NCBI GenBank assembly: GCA_002431975.1
Contig: DJFA01000043.1
Coordinates: 17,188-32,057, forward strand
DNA: 14,870 nucleotides
Reading direction: 5' to 3'
Source of the DNA: Ruminococcus sp. UBA5884
GTDB lineage: Bacteria > Bacillota > Clostridia > Oscillospirales > Ruminococcaceae
Within the stretch, counting starts at the first letter, position 1; each line of letters starts with the position of its first letter. Below are positions 6,318 to 14,870 of this stretch, piece by piece. The notes below the pieces were generated by a model, which was not told the DNA's origin, made no database searches, and saw only the letters and a program-made list of their open reading frames with translations. A program made the position numbers and the translations under genes.

Positions 6318-9300
6318 TGGAGATTATTTTAGGAGATTTTTTAAAGGAATTTTCAATCGATTCAGATGAAAGAATAAAAAGAGGTCTGCTTTATAAAATC
6401 ACTCATTCCACATCATTTTCAAAAATTTTATTTTATGTAAAATATGATTCAATAGTTCCTTTCAGTTCAGTAACTGAATTTGAGAAAAATATGCGTGAAA
6501 AATTCGGAATGGAGGAATTTTATCTTAAATGTTCATATCCTCCTGAACTTTTTACAATAGATTATTACGGTGAACTTATTCAGAATCTTAAAAGAAATAT
6601 ATCATTTGTAAACGGATTTTTTGATAATTCCGAGGCTGTTATTTCGGATAATACGCTCAGAATAAAGCTTAAAAACGGCGGATATGATATTCTTCAAAAG
6701 GCAAATTTTACTACTGAAACTTCAAAATTCATATACAGCGAATTCGGACGTGAAATAAATGTTGAACTCTGCGGCGAGCTTGAACAGTCAGATGATGACT
6801 ATAATAATATGATAAAAACAGCCCTTGATGAGATACCAAAGCATTATGAACCGCAGGAAAAGGAAGAACCGGTTCATGAAGCTCCGCATTCAGTAGTAAG
6901 TGATGCAGAAAACCTTGATATAAATGAAGTCGATTCGGATAACAGAGATGTTATAAAGGGTCGCAGGATAAGAGATTCATATATATCAATAAGTGAGGCG
7001 TTTGCTTCTCATATGAATGAGAATGTTGTAATATGTGCTGATGTTTTTGATATGGACAGGAGAGAACTCAGAAACAATAAAACAGTACTTACATTTACTG
7101 TAACAGATTATACAGGTTCGCTTATCGTTAAAGTATTTGAAAAAAATGAAGATATTGAACATATCGGCTATGACAGAATCAAAAAGGGAAGTACTATAAT
7201 GGTAAGAGGCAAACTCGGATATGATACATTTTCCAATGACTATTCGATAATGCCTGATTCAATCGTTCTTACAAAGCGTATACAGAAAAAGGATACAGCT
7301 GAAAAGAAACGAGTTGAACTCCATATGCATACATCAATGTCAGCTATGGACGCAGTTACTCCGGCATCTGTCATAGTAAAAAGGGCATATGAATGGGGAC
7401 ACCCTGCCGTTGCGATAACTGACCACGGAATAGTTCAGGCATTTCCGGAAGCTATGAATACAGTTGAAAGTATAGATGATGAAAATTTCAAGGTAATATA
7501 CGGTTGTGAAGCATATGTTGTGAATGATACTGACCCTGTATTCATTATTTCAGAACCTGATGAACGCAGTTATAATGATGAAATAATAATCTTTGACGTT
7601 GAAACAACAGGTCTTAGTCCGCAGAAGCACCGCCTTACAGAAATAGGAGCTGTCAAAATCAGAAATATGCAGATAATTGACAGCTTTGATACATTTGTAA
7701 ATCCTGAAATGGATATACCGGCTGAAATAACCGAACTTACAGGCATTGACAGTCAGAAAGTTGCAGATGCTCCGAAAGAAGCAGAAGCTCTTGGAATGTT
7801 TATGGATTTCTGCGGAAAGAATCCGGTGCTTGTGGCACATAATGCAAGTTTTGATACATCTTTTATAAATGAAGTTAAAAAGCGTCATAATATTGAATTT
7901 GACTATAAATATATTGACAGTCTTGCAATGTGTCAGTCAATTCTCCCTGAACTTGGAAGATATAAGCTTAATCTTGTTGCAAAACATCTTAAACTCGGAA
8001 AATTTGACCATCATCATGCCTCAGATGATGCAAAAATGCTTGCAAAAATCTATCTTGAACTGATGAACCGTCTTGTAAAGGAAAAAAATCTTGAAAATTT
8101 AGGGCAGCTCAATACAATTACAGATAAAATAGATGTAAAGAAGCTTAAACCGTATCATCAGATAATACTTGTTAAAAATCAGACAGGACTTAAAAATCTC
8201 TATAAGCTTGTATCATACAGCAACCTTGATTATTTCTATAAAAAACCGCTTATGCCTAAATCAGTTCTGCTTGAACATCATGAAGGTCTGATTTTCGGAA
8301 GTGCCTGTGAAGCCGGTGAACTGTTTACAGCAATAGTCCAGAACAGACCGCATGATGAAATAGTACATCTTGCAGAATTTTATGATTATCTTGAAATTCA
8401 GCCTGTGCTTAACAATGAATTTATGATAAGAAACGGTACAGCTGACAGCATTGAGGAACTTCAGAATTTCAACAGACAGATAGTAAAACTCGGTGAGGAA
8501 CTTGATATTCCGGTGGTCGCAACCTGTGATGTGCATTTCATTGATAAAAAAGATGAGATATTCAGAAAAATCCTTATGACAGGAAACGGCTTTAAGGACG
8601 CTCAGCAGCAGCCTCCTCTCTATTTCCGCACAACTGATGAAATGCTTGAGGAATTTGCATATCTCGGAAAAGAAAAAGCATATGAAATAGTTGTTGAAAA
8701 TACAAATAAAATTGCTGATGAAATAGAAGTTGTAAGACCTATCCCAAAGGGTACTTTTACACCTAATATTGAAGGTGCAGAAGAAGACCTCATACGTATA
8801 ACCAATGAAAAAGCAAGAGAGATATACGGCGACCCTCTGCCTGAAATAGTTGAAAAACGTCTTAACCGTGAACTTGGTTCAATTATAAAGCATGGATTTT
8901 CAGTTCTTTATATCATTGCACAGAAACTCGTTGCCAATTCAGAGGAGCATGGATATCATGTAGGTTCAAGAGGTTCAGTAGGTTCATCATTTGTAGCATC
9001 AATGGCAGGTATTTCAGAAGTAAATCCGCTTATGCCGCATTATGTATGCCCGAAATGCAAATACAGTGAATTTCTTACAGACGGAACATATGGTTCAGGT
9101 TTTGATTTGCCGCAGAAAAACTGTCCGGAATGCGGAACTGATATGCACAGGGACGGCCATGATATACCATTTGAAACATTCCTCGGGTTTGACGGCGATA
9201 AAGCTCCTGATATAGACCTTAATTTTTCTGGTGAATATCAGTCATCAGCACACAGATATACAGAAGAACTTTTCGGACGGGACAACGTATTCAAAGCCGG

Positions 9301-10636
9301 AACTACAGCAAGCGTTGCCGAAAAAACAGCATTCGGATATGTAAAGCATTACCTTGAAGAAACAGGTCAGACAGTCAATAATGCTGAAATGACAAGACTT
9401 TCCATAGGTTGTACCGGAGTAAAAAGAACTACCGGTCAGCACCCGGGCGGAATGGTTGTAGTGCCTTCAGACCATGAAGTATATGATTTTACTCCTGTAC
9501 AGCACCCTGCGGATTCAAATGATTCTGATGTAATAACAACTCATTTCGACTTTCATTCACTGCATGATACAATTTTAAAACTTGATGAACTCGGTCACGT
9601 TGTGCCGACTCTCTATAAACATCTTGAGGATATGACAGGAATAAAAATAAAAGATGTTCCGACATCAGACCCGAAAATTATACAGATGGTAACATCTGCT
9701 GAAGTACTCGGAGTCACTCCGGAGGAGATATACTGTCCGACAGGAAGCCTTGGTATTCCTGAAATGGGTACGGGATTCACAATACAGATGCTTGTTGATG
9801 CAAAACCTACCAAATTCAGCGATTTGCTCCAGATTTCAGGACTTTCACATGGTACGGACGTATGGCTCGGCAATGCAAAGGATTTGATTGCAGACGGAAT
9901 CTGTACAATTTCAGAAGTTATAGGTACTCGTGACAGCATTATGACATATCTGCTCTATAAGGGAGTTGAACCTAAACAGGCGTTTCAGATTATGGAGAAT
10001 ACCCGTAAGGGAAAAGCTCCTAAAACATTTACTCCTGAACTGAAACAGATGCTGCTTGACCATAATGTACCGCAGTGGTATATTGACAGCTGTCTTAAAA
10101 TCAAATATATGTTTCCGAAGGCTCATGCAGCAGCATATGTAATTGCTGCAATAAAACTCGGCTGGTTCAAGTATTATTATCCTCTTGAATTTTATGCAAC
10201 ATATTTTACAGTAAGAGGTTCTGATTTTGATGCTGACCTTGCTGTAAAAGGTAAAGATGCTGTAAGAAACAGGATAAATGAACTGCGTTCAAAGGGAAAT
10301 GAACGCTCAAAGAAGGAAGGTGACCTTTATGATATACTGCTTATAGTAAATGAAATGATGTCAAGAGGTTATTTCTTCCTTCCTATAGATTTAAAACGCT
10401 CCCATGCGTATAAATACAAAATAGAGGACGGAAAAATAAGAATACCATTCAACGCATTAAGCGGAGTAGGTGACAGTGCTGCTCAGAATCTTTATGATAC
10501 TGTGCAGAAAGGAGATTATATTTCAGTTGAAGAACTTCAGGCACAAAGCGGTATTTCAAAGACTACTGTTGAAGCTCTTCAGAATGCAGGAGCATTGAAC
10601 GGCTTGCCACAGACAAGTCAGCTTACATTATTCTGA
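6317..10636 (+). CDS. polC: DNA polymerase III PolC-type, alpha subunit
   Basis: This 1439-residue protein is the PolC replicative polymerase of low-GC Gram-positive bacteria, with built-in 3'-5' proofreading. Domains in order: an N-terminal domain (1-210); an OB fold (about 213-320); the first part of the PHP domain with HMH (336-338) and TDH (368-370); an inserted DEDDh exonuclease (about 421-585) with Asp427 and Glu429 in FDVETTG, Asp513 in HNASFD, and His566/Asp571; the rest of PHP; then palm, thumb and fingers. A four-cysteine zinc module (Cys911, Cys914, Cys936, Cys939) precedes the palm motif PDIDLNFSGEYQ with catalytic Asp965 and Asp967. The protein ends in QLTLF, a canonical sliding-clamp binding motif. 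All key residues are intact and length is normal. Its ATG overlaps the ispG stop by one base. The usual downstream neighbour rimP is absent here. Confidence 0.98.
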   Translation: MEIILGDFLKEFSIDSDERIKRGLLYKITHSTSFSKILFYVKYDSIVPFSSVTEFEKNMREKFGMEEFYLKCSYPPELFTIDYYGELIQNLKRNISFVNGFFDNSEAVISDNTLRIKLKNGGYDILQKANFTTETSKFIYSEFGREINVELCGELEQSDDDYNNMIKTALDEIPKHYEPQEKEEPVHEAPHSVVSDAENLDINEVDSDNRDVIKGRRIRDSYISISEAFASHMNENVVICADVFDMDRRELRNNKTVLTFTVTDYTGSLIVKVFEKNEDIEHIGYDRIKKGSTIMVRGKLGYDTFSNDYSIMPDSIVLTKRIQKKDTAEKKRVELHMHTSMSAMDAVTPASVIVKRAYEWGHPAVAITDHGIVQAFPEAMNTVESIDDENFKVIYGCEAYVVNDTDPVFIISEPDERSYNDEIIIFDVETTGLSPQKHRLTEIGAVKIRNMQIIDSFDTFVNPEMDIPAEITELTGIDSQKVADAPKEAEALGMFMDFCGKNPVLVAHNASFDTSFINEVKKRHNIEFDYKYIDSLAMCQSILPELGRYKLNLVAKHLKLGKFDHHHASDDAKMLAKIYLELMNRLVKEKNLENLGQLNTITDKIDVKKLKPYHQIILVKNQTGLKNLYKLVSYSNLDYFYKKPLMPKSVLLEHHEGLIFGSACEAGELFTAIVQNRPHDEIVHLAEFYDYLEIQPVLNNEFMIRNGTADSIEELQNFNRQIVKLGEELDIPVVATCDVHFIDKKDEIFRKILMTGNGFKDAQQQPPLYFRTTDEMLEEFAYLGKEKAYEIVVENTNKIADEIEVVRPIPKGTFTPNIEGAEEDLIRITNEKAREIYGDPLPEIVEKRLNRELGSIIKHGFSVLYIIAQKLVANSEEHGYHVGSRGSVGSSFVASMAGISEVNPLMPHYVCPKCKYSEFLTDGTYGSGFDLPQKNCPECGTDMHRDGHDIPFETFLGFDGDKAPDIDLNFSGEYQSSAHRYTEELFGRDNVFKAGTTASVAEKTAFGYVKHYLEETGQTVNNAEMTRLSIGCTGVKRTTGQHPGGMVVVPSDHEVYDFTPVQHPADSNDSDVITTHFDFHSLHDTILKLDELGHVVPTLYKHLEDMTGIKIKDVPTSDPKIIQMVTSAEVLGVTPEEIYCPTGSLGIPEMGTGFTIQMLVDAKPTKFSDLLQISGLSHGTDVWLGNAKDLIADGICTISEVIGTRDSIMTYLLYKGVEPKQAFQIMENTRKGKAPKTFTPELKQMLLDHNVPQWYIDSCLKIKYMFPKAHAAAYVIAAIKLGWFKYYYPLEFYATYFTVRGSDFDADLAVKGKDAVRNRINELRSKGNERSKKEGDLYDILLIVNEMMSRGYFFLPIDLKRSHAYKYKIEDGKIRIPFNALSGVGDSAAQNLYDTVQKGDYISVEELQAQSGISKTTVEALQNAGALNGLPQTSQLTLF

Positions 10637-10651
10637 TATTTTAGTTTAAAA

Positions 10652-10674
10652 AAGGGCGGACATTGTTCGCCCTT
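10652..10674 (+). repeat. Short palindrome after polC, related to the 50-121 repeat
   Basis: The core gggcggac (10654-10661), att, gttcgccc (10665-10672) matches the 19-base half-unit of the repeat at 50-121 except for one base in the arm (a G-T pair) and the three loop bases. The stem extends to 10 bp with flanking aa/tt. It begins 15 bases after the polC stop and is followed by a T-rich but interrupted tract, so it may serve as the polC terminator. It is therefore either a co-opted repeat or a terminator that resembles it by chance. Confidence 0.6.
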
Positions 10675-10759
10675 ACTTTCATTTTTATATAAAATAAACA
10701 TATTATCTGAATTTTTTATGGACATTTATACTAATTTTATTTTTAATGTTCCGAAATAT

Positions 10760-10788
10760 TTGTAAAAACGTCAGTAATGTGCTATAAT
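10760..10788 (+). promoter_or_regulatory. Sigma-A promoter for the PAS-GGDEF-EAL gene
   Basis: TTGTAA (10760-10765), a 17-base spacer and a perfect TATAAT (10783-10788) with the extended TGc element (10780-10782) precede the start codon by about 40 bases. The ribosome binding site is aggagggg (10812-10819). This separates the gene from the polC transcript. No c-di-GMP riboswitch fold is apparent in the short leader. Confidence 0.82.
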
Positions 10789-10827
10789 ATAGAAAATACA
10801 CATTGAAGAAAAGGAGGGGAATATAGT

Positions 10828-12519
10828 ATGGATAATATGTTTAATTTCAACAGCAAATCATTATTTGAAATACTCGAAAAAAGTACTGATGATTACATAT
10901 ATATATGCGAAAAACCTGTCGATACAGATATGACTGTCATATCCAGAAAAATGGCTGAGGAATTTGACCTCCCCTCGGGTACTATTGAACATTTCGGTGA
11001 ACTCTGGATTAAAAAAATACATCCAAGTGAACAAAAACTTTTTTATGATGCGTATGTCAATATGCTTGAAGGTCTGACTGATGTTCACAGTGTTGAATAC
11101 AGAGTTAAAAATGTGCGTGGAGAATGGGTCTGGCTGAGGTGCAAAGGATATCTTAAACGTGATGAAAACGGAGTTCCTGACCTGTTTGCAGGAATGATAA
11201 TAAATCTCGGCAGAAAAAGCAAGGTCGACAGTATAACAGGTATGCTTAACAAGTATGCCTTTGAGGATAATCTCAGTATATATATTGCCTCTGAAGAAAA
11301 TAAAACTGGTCTTATGATTCTCAATATTGATAATTTTAAAAATATTAACAGTCTTTATAACCGCAGATTCGGTGATAATGTTCTTAAAATTATTGCTCAT
11401 AAAATTCAGACGGTAATCCCTGATAATACAGAGCTTTACCGCCTTGATAATGATGAATTTGCTGTCATATTCAGAAATTCATCATATGAGGAGATGAGAA
11501 GAACATATTTTGAACTTAAAAATGTTTTTGATATCCAGCAGGAATATGACGGGAAAAAATACAGCTGTACATTTTCAGGCGGTGCGGTAATGTATTGCGA
11601 TATACCAAAATTATCTGCAAATTATCAGACATTTATGAAATATGCGGTTGCTGCACTTGAATATGCAAAATCGCATGGCAAAAACAGGATAAGCCTGTTT
11701 AATTCCGATATGCTTGAAGTAAAAACAAGAGAACTTTCTGTTTCAGAGGCTTTGCGTGAATCAATTGAGAATAATTTTGAAGGTTTTCAGATAGTGTGTC
11801 AGCCGCAGGTATGTGCCTCAACAGGTGAACTCAAAGGCGGCGAGGCTCTTTTAAGATGGCATAACAGCGAATTTGGAAATGTTTCTCCGGCAGAATTTGT
11901 TCCTATCCTTGAAAACACGGGAATGATAGTCGATGCAGGAAAATGGATATTCAAAGAGGCTGTAAAGCTGTGCGGCGAATGGCTGAAATACTGCCCTGAT
12001 TTCAAAATGAGCATAAATATATCATATATCCAGCTTTTTGATGACAATTTCATTGATTTTGTAAGCGATACAATCAGAAATTCTGATGCTGATTTTTCAA
12101 ATATAATCATAGAGCTTACTGAAAGCAGATTTGTAACTGATAAGGAATTCCTTAACAATATGTTTTCAAATTTCAGAAAAATGGGTATAGATATTGCAAT
12201 GGACGATTTCGGAACTGGTTATTCATCTTTGGAAGTACTTAAAGAAGTACCGGCAGATATCGTTAAAATTGACCGTGCCTTTGTAAAAAATATAAAGGAA
12301 AGTATCTTTGATAAGAATTTCATAAGATTTGCAGTTGAACTTTGTCATAATGTAGGAATAAAAGTATGCCTTGAGGGAATTGAAAATATTGAGGAATATA
12401 AAATAGTTCATGATATGAATCTTGATTTCATTCAGGGGTATTTTTTCGGAAAACCTCAGATTAAAGAAGATTTTCAGAAAAATCATTTTAAGAATATAAA
12501 AAATCCGGTTATCTCATGA
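10828..12519 (+). CDS. PAS / degenerate GGDEF / EAL protein, probable c-di-GMP phosphodiesterase
   Basis: This 563-residue cytosolic protein has no membrane segment or signal peptide. A PAS-like sensor fold spans about 15-128, with the PAS_3-type stretch EYRVKNVRGEWVWL (90-103). A GGDEF domain spans about 133-292, but its active-site motif reads D207-N-D-E-F instead of GGDEF, so diguanylate cyclase activity is probably lost; such domains can still bind GTP as regulators. The EAL domain (about 300-550) keeps the expected catalytic set: Glu339 in EALLRW, Asn397 in NIS, Glu429 in ELTES, Asp459-Asp460 in DDFGTGYSSL, Lys480 in VKID, Glu516 in EGIE and Gln536 in QGYFF. The likely role is to hydrolyse c-di-GMP in response to a signal sensed by PAS. 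It has its own promoter and overlaps the convergent permease gene by six bases. Target process and ligand cannot be read. Confidence 0.93.
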   Translation: MDNMFNFNSKSLFEILEKSTDDYIYICEKPVDTDMTVISRKMAEEFDLPSGTIEHFGELWIKKIHPSEQKLFYDAYVNMLEGLTDVHSVEYRVKNVRGEWVWLRCKGYLKRDENGVPDLFAGMIINLGRKSKVDSITGMLNKYAFEDNLSIYIASEENKTGLMILNIDNFKNINSLYNRRFGDNVLKIIAHKIQTVIPDNTELYRLDNDEFAVIFRNSSYEEMRRTYFELKNVFDIQQEYDGKKYSCTFSGGAVMYCDIPKLSANYQTFMKYAVAALEYAKSHGKNRISLFNSDMLEVKTRELSVSEALRESIENNFEGFQIVCQPQVCASTGELKGGEALLRWHNSEFGNVSPAEFVPILENTGMIVDAGKWIFKEAVKLCGEWLKYCPDFKMSINISYIQLFDDNFIDFVSDTIRNSDADFSNIIIELTESRFVTDKEFLNNMFSNFRKMGIDIAMDDFGTGYSSLEVLKEVPADIVKIDRAFVKNIKESIFDKNFIRFAVELCHNVGIKVCLEGIENIEEYKIVHDMNLDFIQGYFFGKPQIKEDFQKNHFKNIKNPVIS

Positions 12520-12534
12520 TGACCGGACTTTTTT
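12498..12534. terminator. Bidirectional terminator shared by two convergent genes
   Basis: The stem tccggt (12504-12509) pairs with accgga (12522-12527), extended by a T-G pair. Six T residues follow on the plus strand (12529-12534) and six on the minus strand (complement of 12498-12503). The left arm lies inside the EAL gene's last codons and the right arm inside the permease gene's last codons; both stop codons lie in the loop. Confidence 0.88.
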
Positions 12535-13440
12535 ACGTTTATTTACAATTATAATGCCTGTGCATACAAGTATCAGCGAAATAATTCCTTTTATCCCGAA
12601 ATCCTCGCTTTCATCAAGAAGCAGTCCGGAGAGCATTACTCCGAAAAGAGGATTGAAAAATCCGAATATGGCAACCTTTGAAACAGGATTGTTCTTTAAA
12701 AGAAGTGACCATACTGAATATGCTGCACCTGATACAAATGCAAGATATAAAGTTACAAGTATTCCCTCAGCAGAAATTTTGTCTATATGACCTCCGAATA
12801 TAATTCCTGCAAGAGTCATTACAATTCCGCCGAATATAAACTGATATCCGCTTAACATAACCGGATTGAATTTAGCAGAATATTTTTTCATACATACTGA
12901 TGACATTGCATATGAAGCACTGCAAAGAAATATAAATCCGTCACCTATAAGGCTTATATGCGTATCAAGACCATTAATGTTTATAAGTATGACTCCTGCA
13001 AATCCGATAAGACTTCCGATTATATCGTATACGCTTATTTTTTCAAGTCTGAATACAAATCCTGTTATGAATATGCAGAGAAAAACTCCTGATGCATTTA
13101 TTACCGAGGCTTTTATACCTGTTGTGTTGGCAAGACCTATATAGAAGAACATATATTGCAGAATAGTCTGGAAAAGGCTTAGTTTCATTACTGCCGGTAT
13201 ACTTTTTTTGTCTGGAACAAGCAGCTTTTTATTTGCAAGACTTCCGAATATGACAGTTATTATTCCGGCAGCCGTAAAACGTATTCCTGCAAAGAGTATC
13301 TGGGATATATAGTCATCTGATTTTATATCAAGAATTTTGTAGCCTATTTTTATAAACGGAAATGCACTGCCCCATAAAAAACAGCTGAATGAGGCAAGCA
13401 GACAGATAATCCATGTTTTTGATAATTTACTTTTCATCAT
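12514..13440 (-). CDS. EamA/DMT-superfamily permease
   Basis: This 308-residue integral membrane protein has the ten hydrophobic segments of a two-repeat EamA (RhaT/YdcZ-like drug/metabolite transporter) permease: about 10-30, 47-68, 86-103, 111-131, 137-155, 165-183, 195-215, 226-248, 257-276 and 282-300. SFSCFLWGSAFPFIKIG (17-33) in the first helix and ASVINASGVFLCIFITG (111-127) in repeat one are typical family sequences. The family exports or imports small metabolites, including amino acids, but substrate cannot be predicted. The start ATG (13438-13440) overlaps the stop of the M20 peptidase gene; a second ATG directly follows at 13435-13437 and is an equally good start. No strong ribosome binding site is seen, so translation probably depends on coupling to the peptidase. 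The 3' end overlaps the EAL gene's stop. Confidence 0.92.
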   Translation of the reverse strand: MMKSKLSKTWIICLLASFSCFLWGSAFPFIKIGYKILDIKSDDYISQILFAGIRFTAAGIITVIFGSLANKKLLVPDKKSIPAVMKLSLFQTILQYMFFYIGLANTTGIKASVINASGVFLCIFITGFVFRLEKISVYDIIGSLIGFAGVILININGLDTHISLIGDGFIFLCSASYAMSSVCMKKYSAKFNPVMLSGYQFIFGGIVMTLAGIIFGGHIDKISAEGILVTLYLAFVSGAAYSVWSLLLKNNPVSKVAIFGFFNPLFGVMLSGLLLDESEDFGIKGIISLILVCTGIIIVNKRKKVRSS

Positions 13441-14840
13441 TCACCGCATATTTTTATGACGGCAGCTGCAATAATCTTGGCATTAAGCAGAAAACTGTCA
13501 GTTTTTATATGTTCGTCAGCTCCATGCATATTATTGTTTTCATCAGGAAATTCAGCACCGAATGCAACGCCGCCCTTTATATTATGTACATATGTACCGC
13601 CGCCTATTGCAATACATTTTTCGTCCGAGCCTGTTATTTCGCTGTATACTTCAAGCAGTGATTTTACAAATTCGCTGTTTTCATCAGTGTAATGCGGTTC
13701 ATCTTCAAGAAGTATATTCATATTCATAGATTTGTCAGCAGCGGTATTTTTCATTATGCTGATTATATCATTACAACTGCGGCTTACAGGAAATCTTATA
13801 TCATTCTTTGCAGAAAATCCGTTTTTATCAAGATTTATAACGCTGAGGACAGAAGTCAATGCACCTGATTTTTCATCACTGCATTTTATGCCGCATGAAA
13901 AACCGTCAGTTTCCCTGTATGGATAAAGTTCTGACAGAGCTTTTATATATCTGAATATTTCAGAATTATCAGGTTCAAGAGCTGTTATAAGAGCAAGCAG
14001 AGCAGTTACCGCATTGTCGCCGGTTTCAGGAGTTGAAGCATGAGCATCAGTGCCTTTTGCAGTAATCTTTGTTATATCGCTGTTCTGTTCAGTATCAAAA
14101 GTTACACTCATATTGAGTTTATCAGCAGTTTTTAAAATTCTGTCTGATGAAACGCCTTTTATCTCAGCATATGCAAGACCCGGAACAGCGTTTATAGTTT
14201 TTCCTCCGTTCAGAGAAATAATGGCTGAATCCTCATTGATGCTGAAATCTGCGGATAATTCAAGTCTTATCATGCCTTTTTCAATATTTATAACCGGATA
14301 GCTGCCGTCAGGAGTGAATACATATGGCGGCATTTTCTGTTTTGACATATAGTATTTCATATCAGATGAACCGTTTTCCTCATCTGTACCCATTATAAAG
14401 CGTATATTGTATGCAAGAGGTATATTGAGTTCCTTTATGGCTTTCATGGCATACATTACAGCCACGGCAGGGCCTTTGTTGTCAATAGTGCCTCTGCCGA
14501 AAAGCAGACCATTTTCTTTATCAACGGAAAGTTCAAAAGGATTGTAGCTCCAGTCATTTCCGGCAGGAACAACATCAAGATGACAGAGTACTGCAAGTTT
14601 TGTTTCTTTGTCTGAAAAATCCGCATGACCTGCATAATTGTCAATATTTTCAGTCTTAAAACCGAATGACTGACATATATCAAGAGCTTTATGAAGTGCA
14701 AGTGCCGGATATTTTCCAAACGGAGCATTTGTTTCCGGAGTTCCTTTTACACTTGGAATTTCAATAAATTCTGCAAGAGTATTCTTCATATCATTTTTAT
14801 GATTATCAATATAATCAGATATCTTCTGATAGTATTTCAT
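13437..14840 (-). CDS. pepV: M20 family dipeptidase, PepV/Sapep-like
   Basis: This 467-residue cytosolic metallopeptidase matches the length and order of PepV-type dipeptidases, which split dipeptides using two zinc ions. Metal and catalytic residues visible are His87 and Asp89 in CHLDVVPAG, Asp120 in GRGTIDNKGP, the Glu154-Glu155 pair in TDEENGSSD, Asp178 in FTPDGSYPV, and His439 in the C-terminal MHGADEH. The lid domain (about 190-380) carries GTDAHASTPE with His266, the conserved lid histidine. The ATG at 14838-14840 is preceded by AAGGAG (complement of 14850-14855) at 9 bases. It is the first visible gene of a two-gene operon with an EamA permease, overlapping it by four bases. The pairing suggests peptide breakdown followed by movement of released amino acids or related metabolites. 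The dipeptidase family is firm; the exact specificity is not. Confidence 0.93.
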   Translation of the reverse strand: MKYYQKISDYIDNHKNDMKNTLAEFIEIPSVKGTPETNAPFGKYPALALHKALDICQSFGFKTENIDNYAGHADFSDKETKLAVLCHLDVVPAGNDWSYNPFELSVDKENGLLFGRGTIDNKGPAVAVMYAMKAIKELNIPLAYNIRFIMGTDEENGSSDMKYYMSKQKMPPYVFTPDGSYPVINIEKGMIRLELSADFSINEDSAIISLNGGKTINAVPGLAYAEIKGVSSDRILKTADKLNMSVTFDTEQNSDITKITAKGTDAHASTPETGDNAVTALLALITALEPDNSEIFRYIKALSELYPYRETDGFSCGIKCSDEKSGALTSVLSVINLDKNGFSAKNDIRFPVSRSCNDIISIMKNTAADKSMNMNILLEDEPHYTDENSEFVKSLLEVYSEITGSDEKCIAIGGGTYVHNIKGGVAFGAEFPDENNNMHGADEHIKTDSFLLNAKIIAAAVIKICGE

Positions 14841-14870
14841 AATGAAATTCTCCTTTCATATCATATTTTA

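Noticed and set aside
10637..10827. c-di-GMP riboswitch upstream of the EAL gene
   Set aside because: The leader after the predicted start site is only about 30 bases, far too short, and no riboswitch core is visible.
10861..11400. 179-residue open frame antisense to the EAL gene
   Set aside because: Shadow of a well-supported gene; composition is Ile/Phe/Asn-rich low-information sequence with no recognisable domain or ribosome binding site.
13456..14301. Several plus-strand open frames in the peptidase gene
   Set aside because: All lie opposite a complete M20 peptidase with intact active-site motifs; none has a credible ribosome binding site or known motif.
1..14870. Defence, phage or toxin-antitoxin system
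   Set aside because: Every long reading frame is accounted for by recognised housekeeping, carbohydrate-active, signalling or transport families; no nuclease, toxin or integrase motifs were seen.

Overview
The window reads as chromosomal DNA of an AT-rich, Gram-positive gut or rumen Clostridia bacterium, most likely a Ruminococcus-like member of the Oscillospiraceae. The evidence is a PolC-type replicative polymerase, a lipoprotein PrsA/parvulin foldase, strong GGAGG ribosome binding sites, and a secreted GH9 cellulase carrying a C-terminal dockerin with a Thr/Glu-rich linker, as in cellulosome producers. The genus is an inference from gene content; no rRNA or other marker is present to settle it.

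Layout: a compound palindromic repeat (50-121) and a terminator (141-175) come first. Then a leftward block holds the dockerin-bearing GH9 endoglucanase followed 14 bp later by dtd (D-aminoacyl-tRNA deacylase), then a YigZ/IMPACT-family gene, then rpmE (ribosomal protein L31). A divergent intergenic region (3618-3916) has a near-perfect sigma-A promoter for rpmE on the minus strand and an extended -10 promoter on the plus strand. Rightward from there lie a parvulin-type peptidyl-prolyl isomerase lipoprotein, ispG (isoprenoid MEP pathway) and polC, with ispG and polC overlapping by one base. A short hairpin related to the first repeat follows polC. Next is a PAS / degenerate-GGDEF / EAL protein with its own promoter. 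It converges on a leftward pair, an M20 PepV-like dipeptidase followed by an EamA/DMT permease. The stop codons of the EAL gene and the permease overlap inside one bidirectional terminator.

Function: most genes are housekeeping (translation quality control, ribosome, isoprenoid synthesis, replication). The accessory content is the cellulase (extracellular cellulose breakdown), the c-di-GMP-related EAL protein, and the peptidase/permease pair, which may process and move peptides or amino acids. No stretch longer than 300 bases lacks a gene. I found no tRNA, rRNA, CRISPR array, insertion sequence, phage gene or defence system. I do not see a convincing undescribed system. The best leads are the nested palindromic repeat family, the compact regulatory structures around rpmE/yigZ and ispG, the cellulase-dtd pairing, and the shared terminator with overlapping stops.
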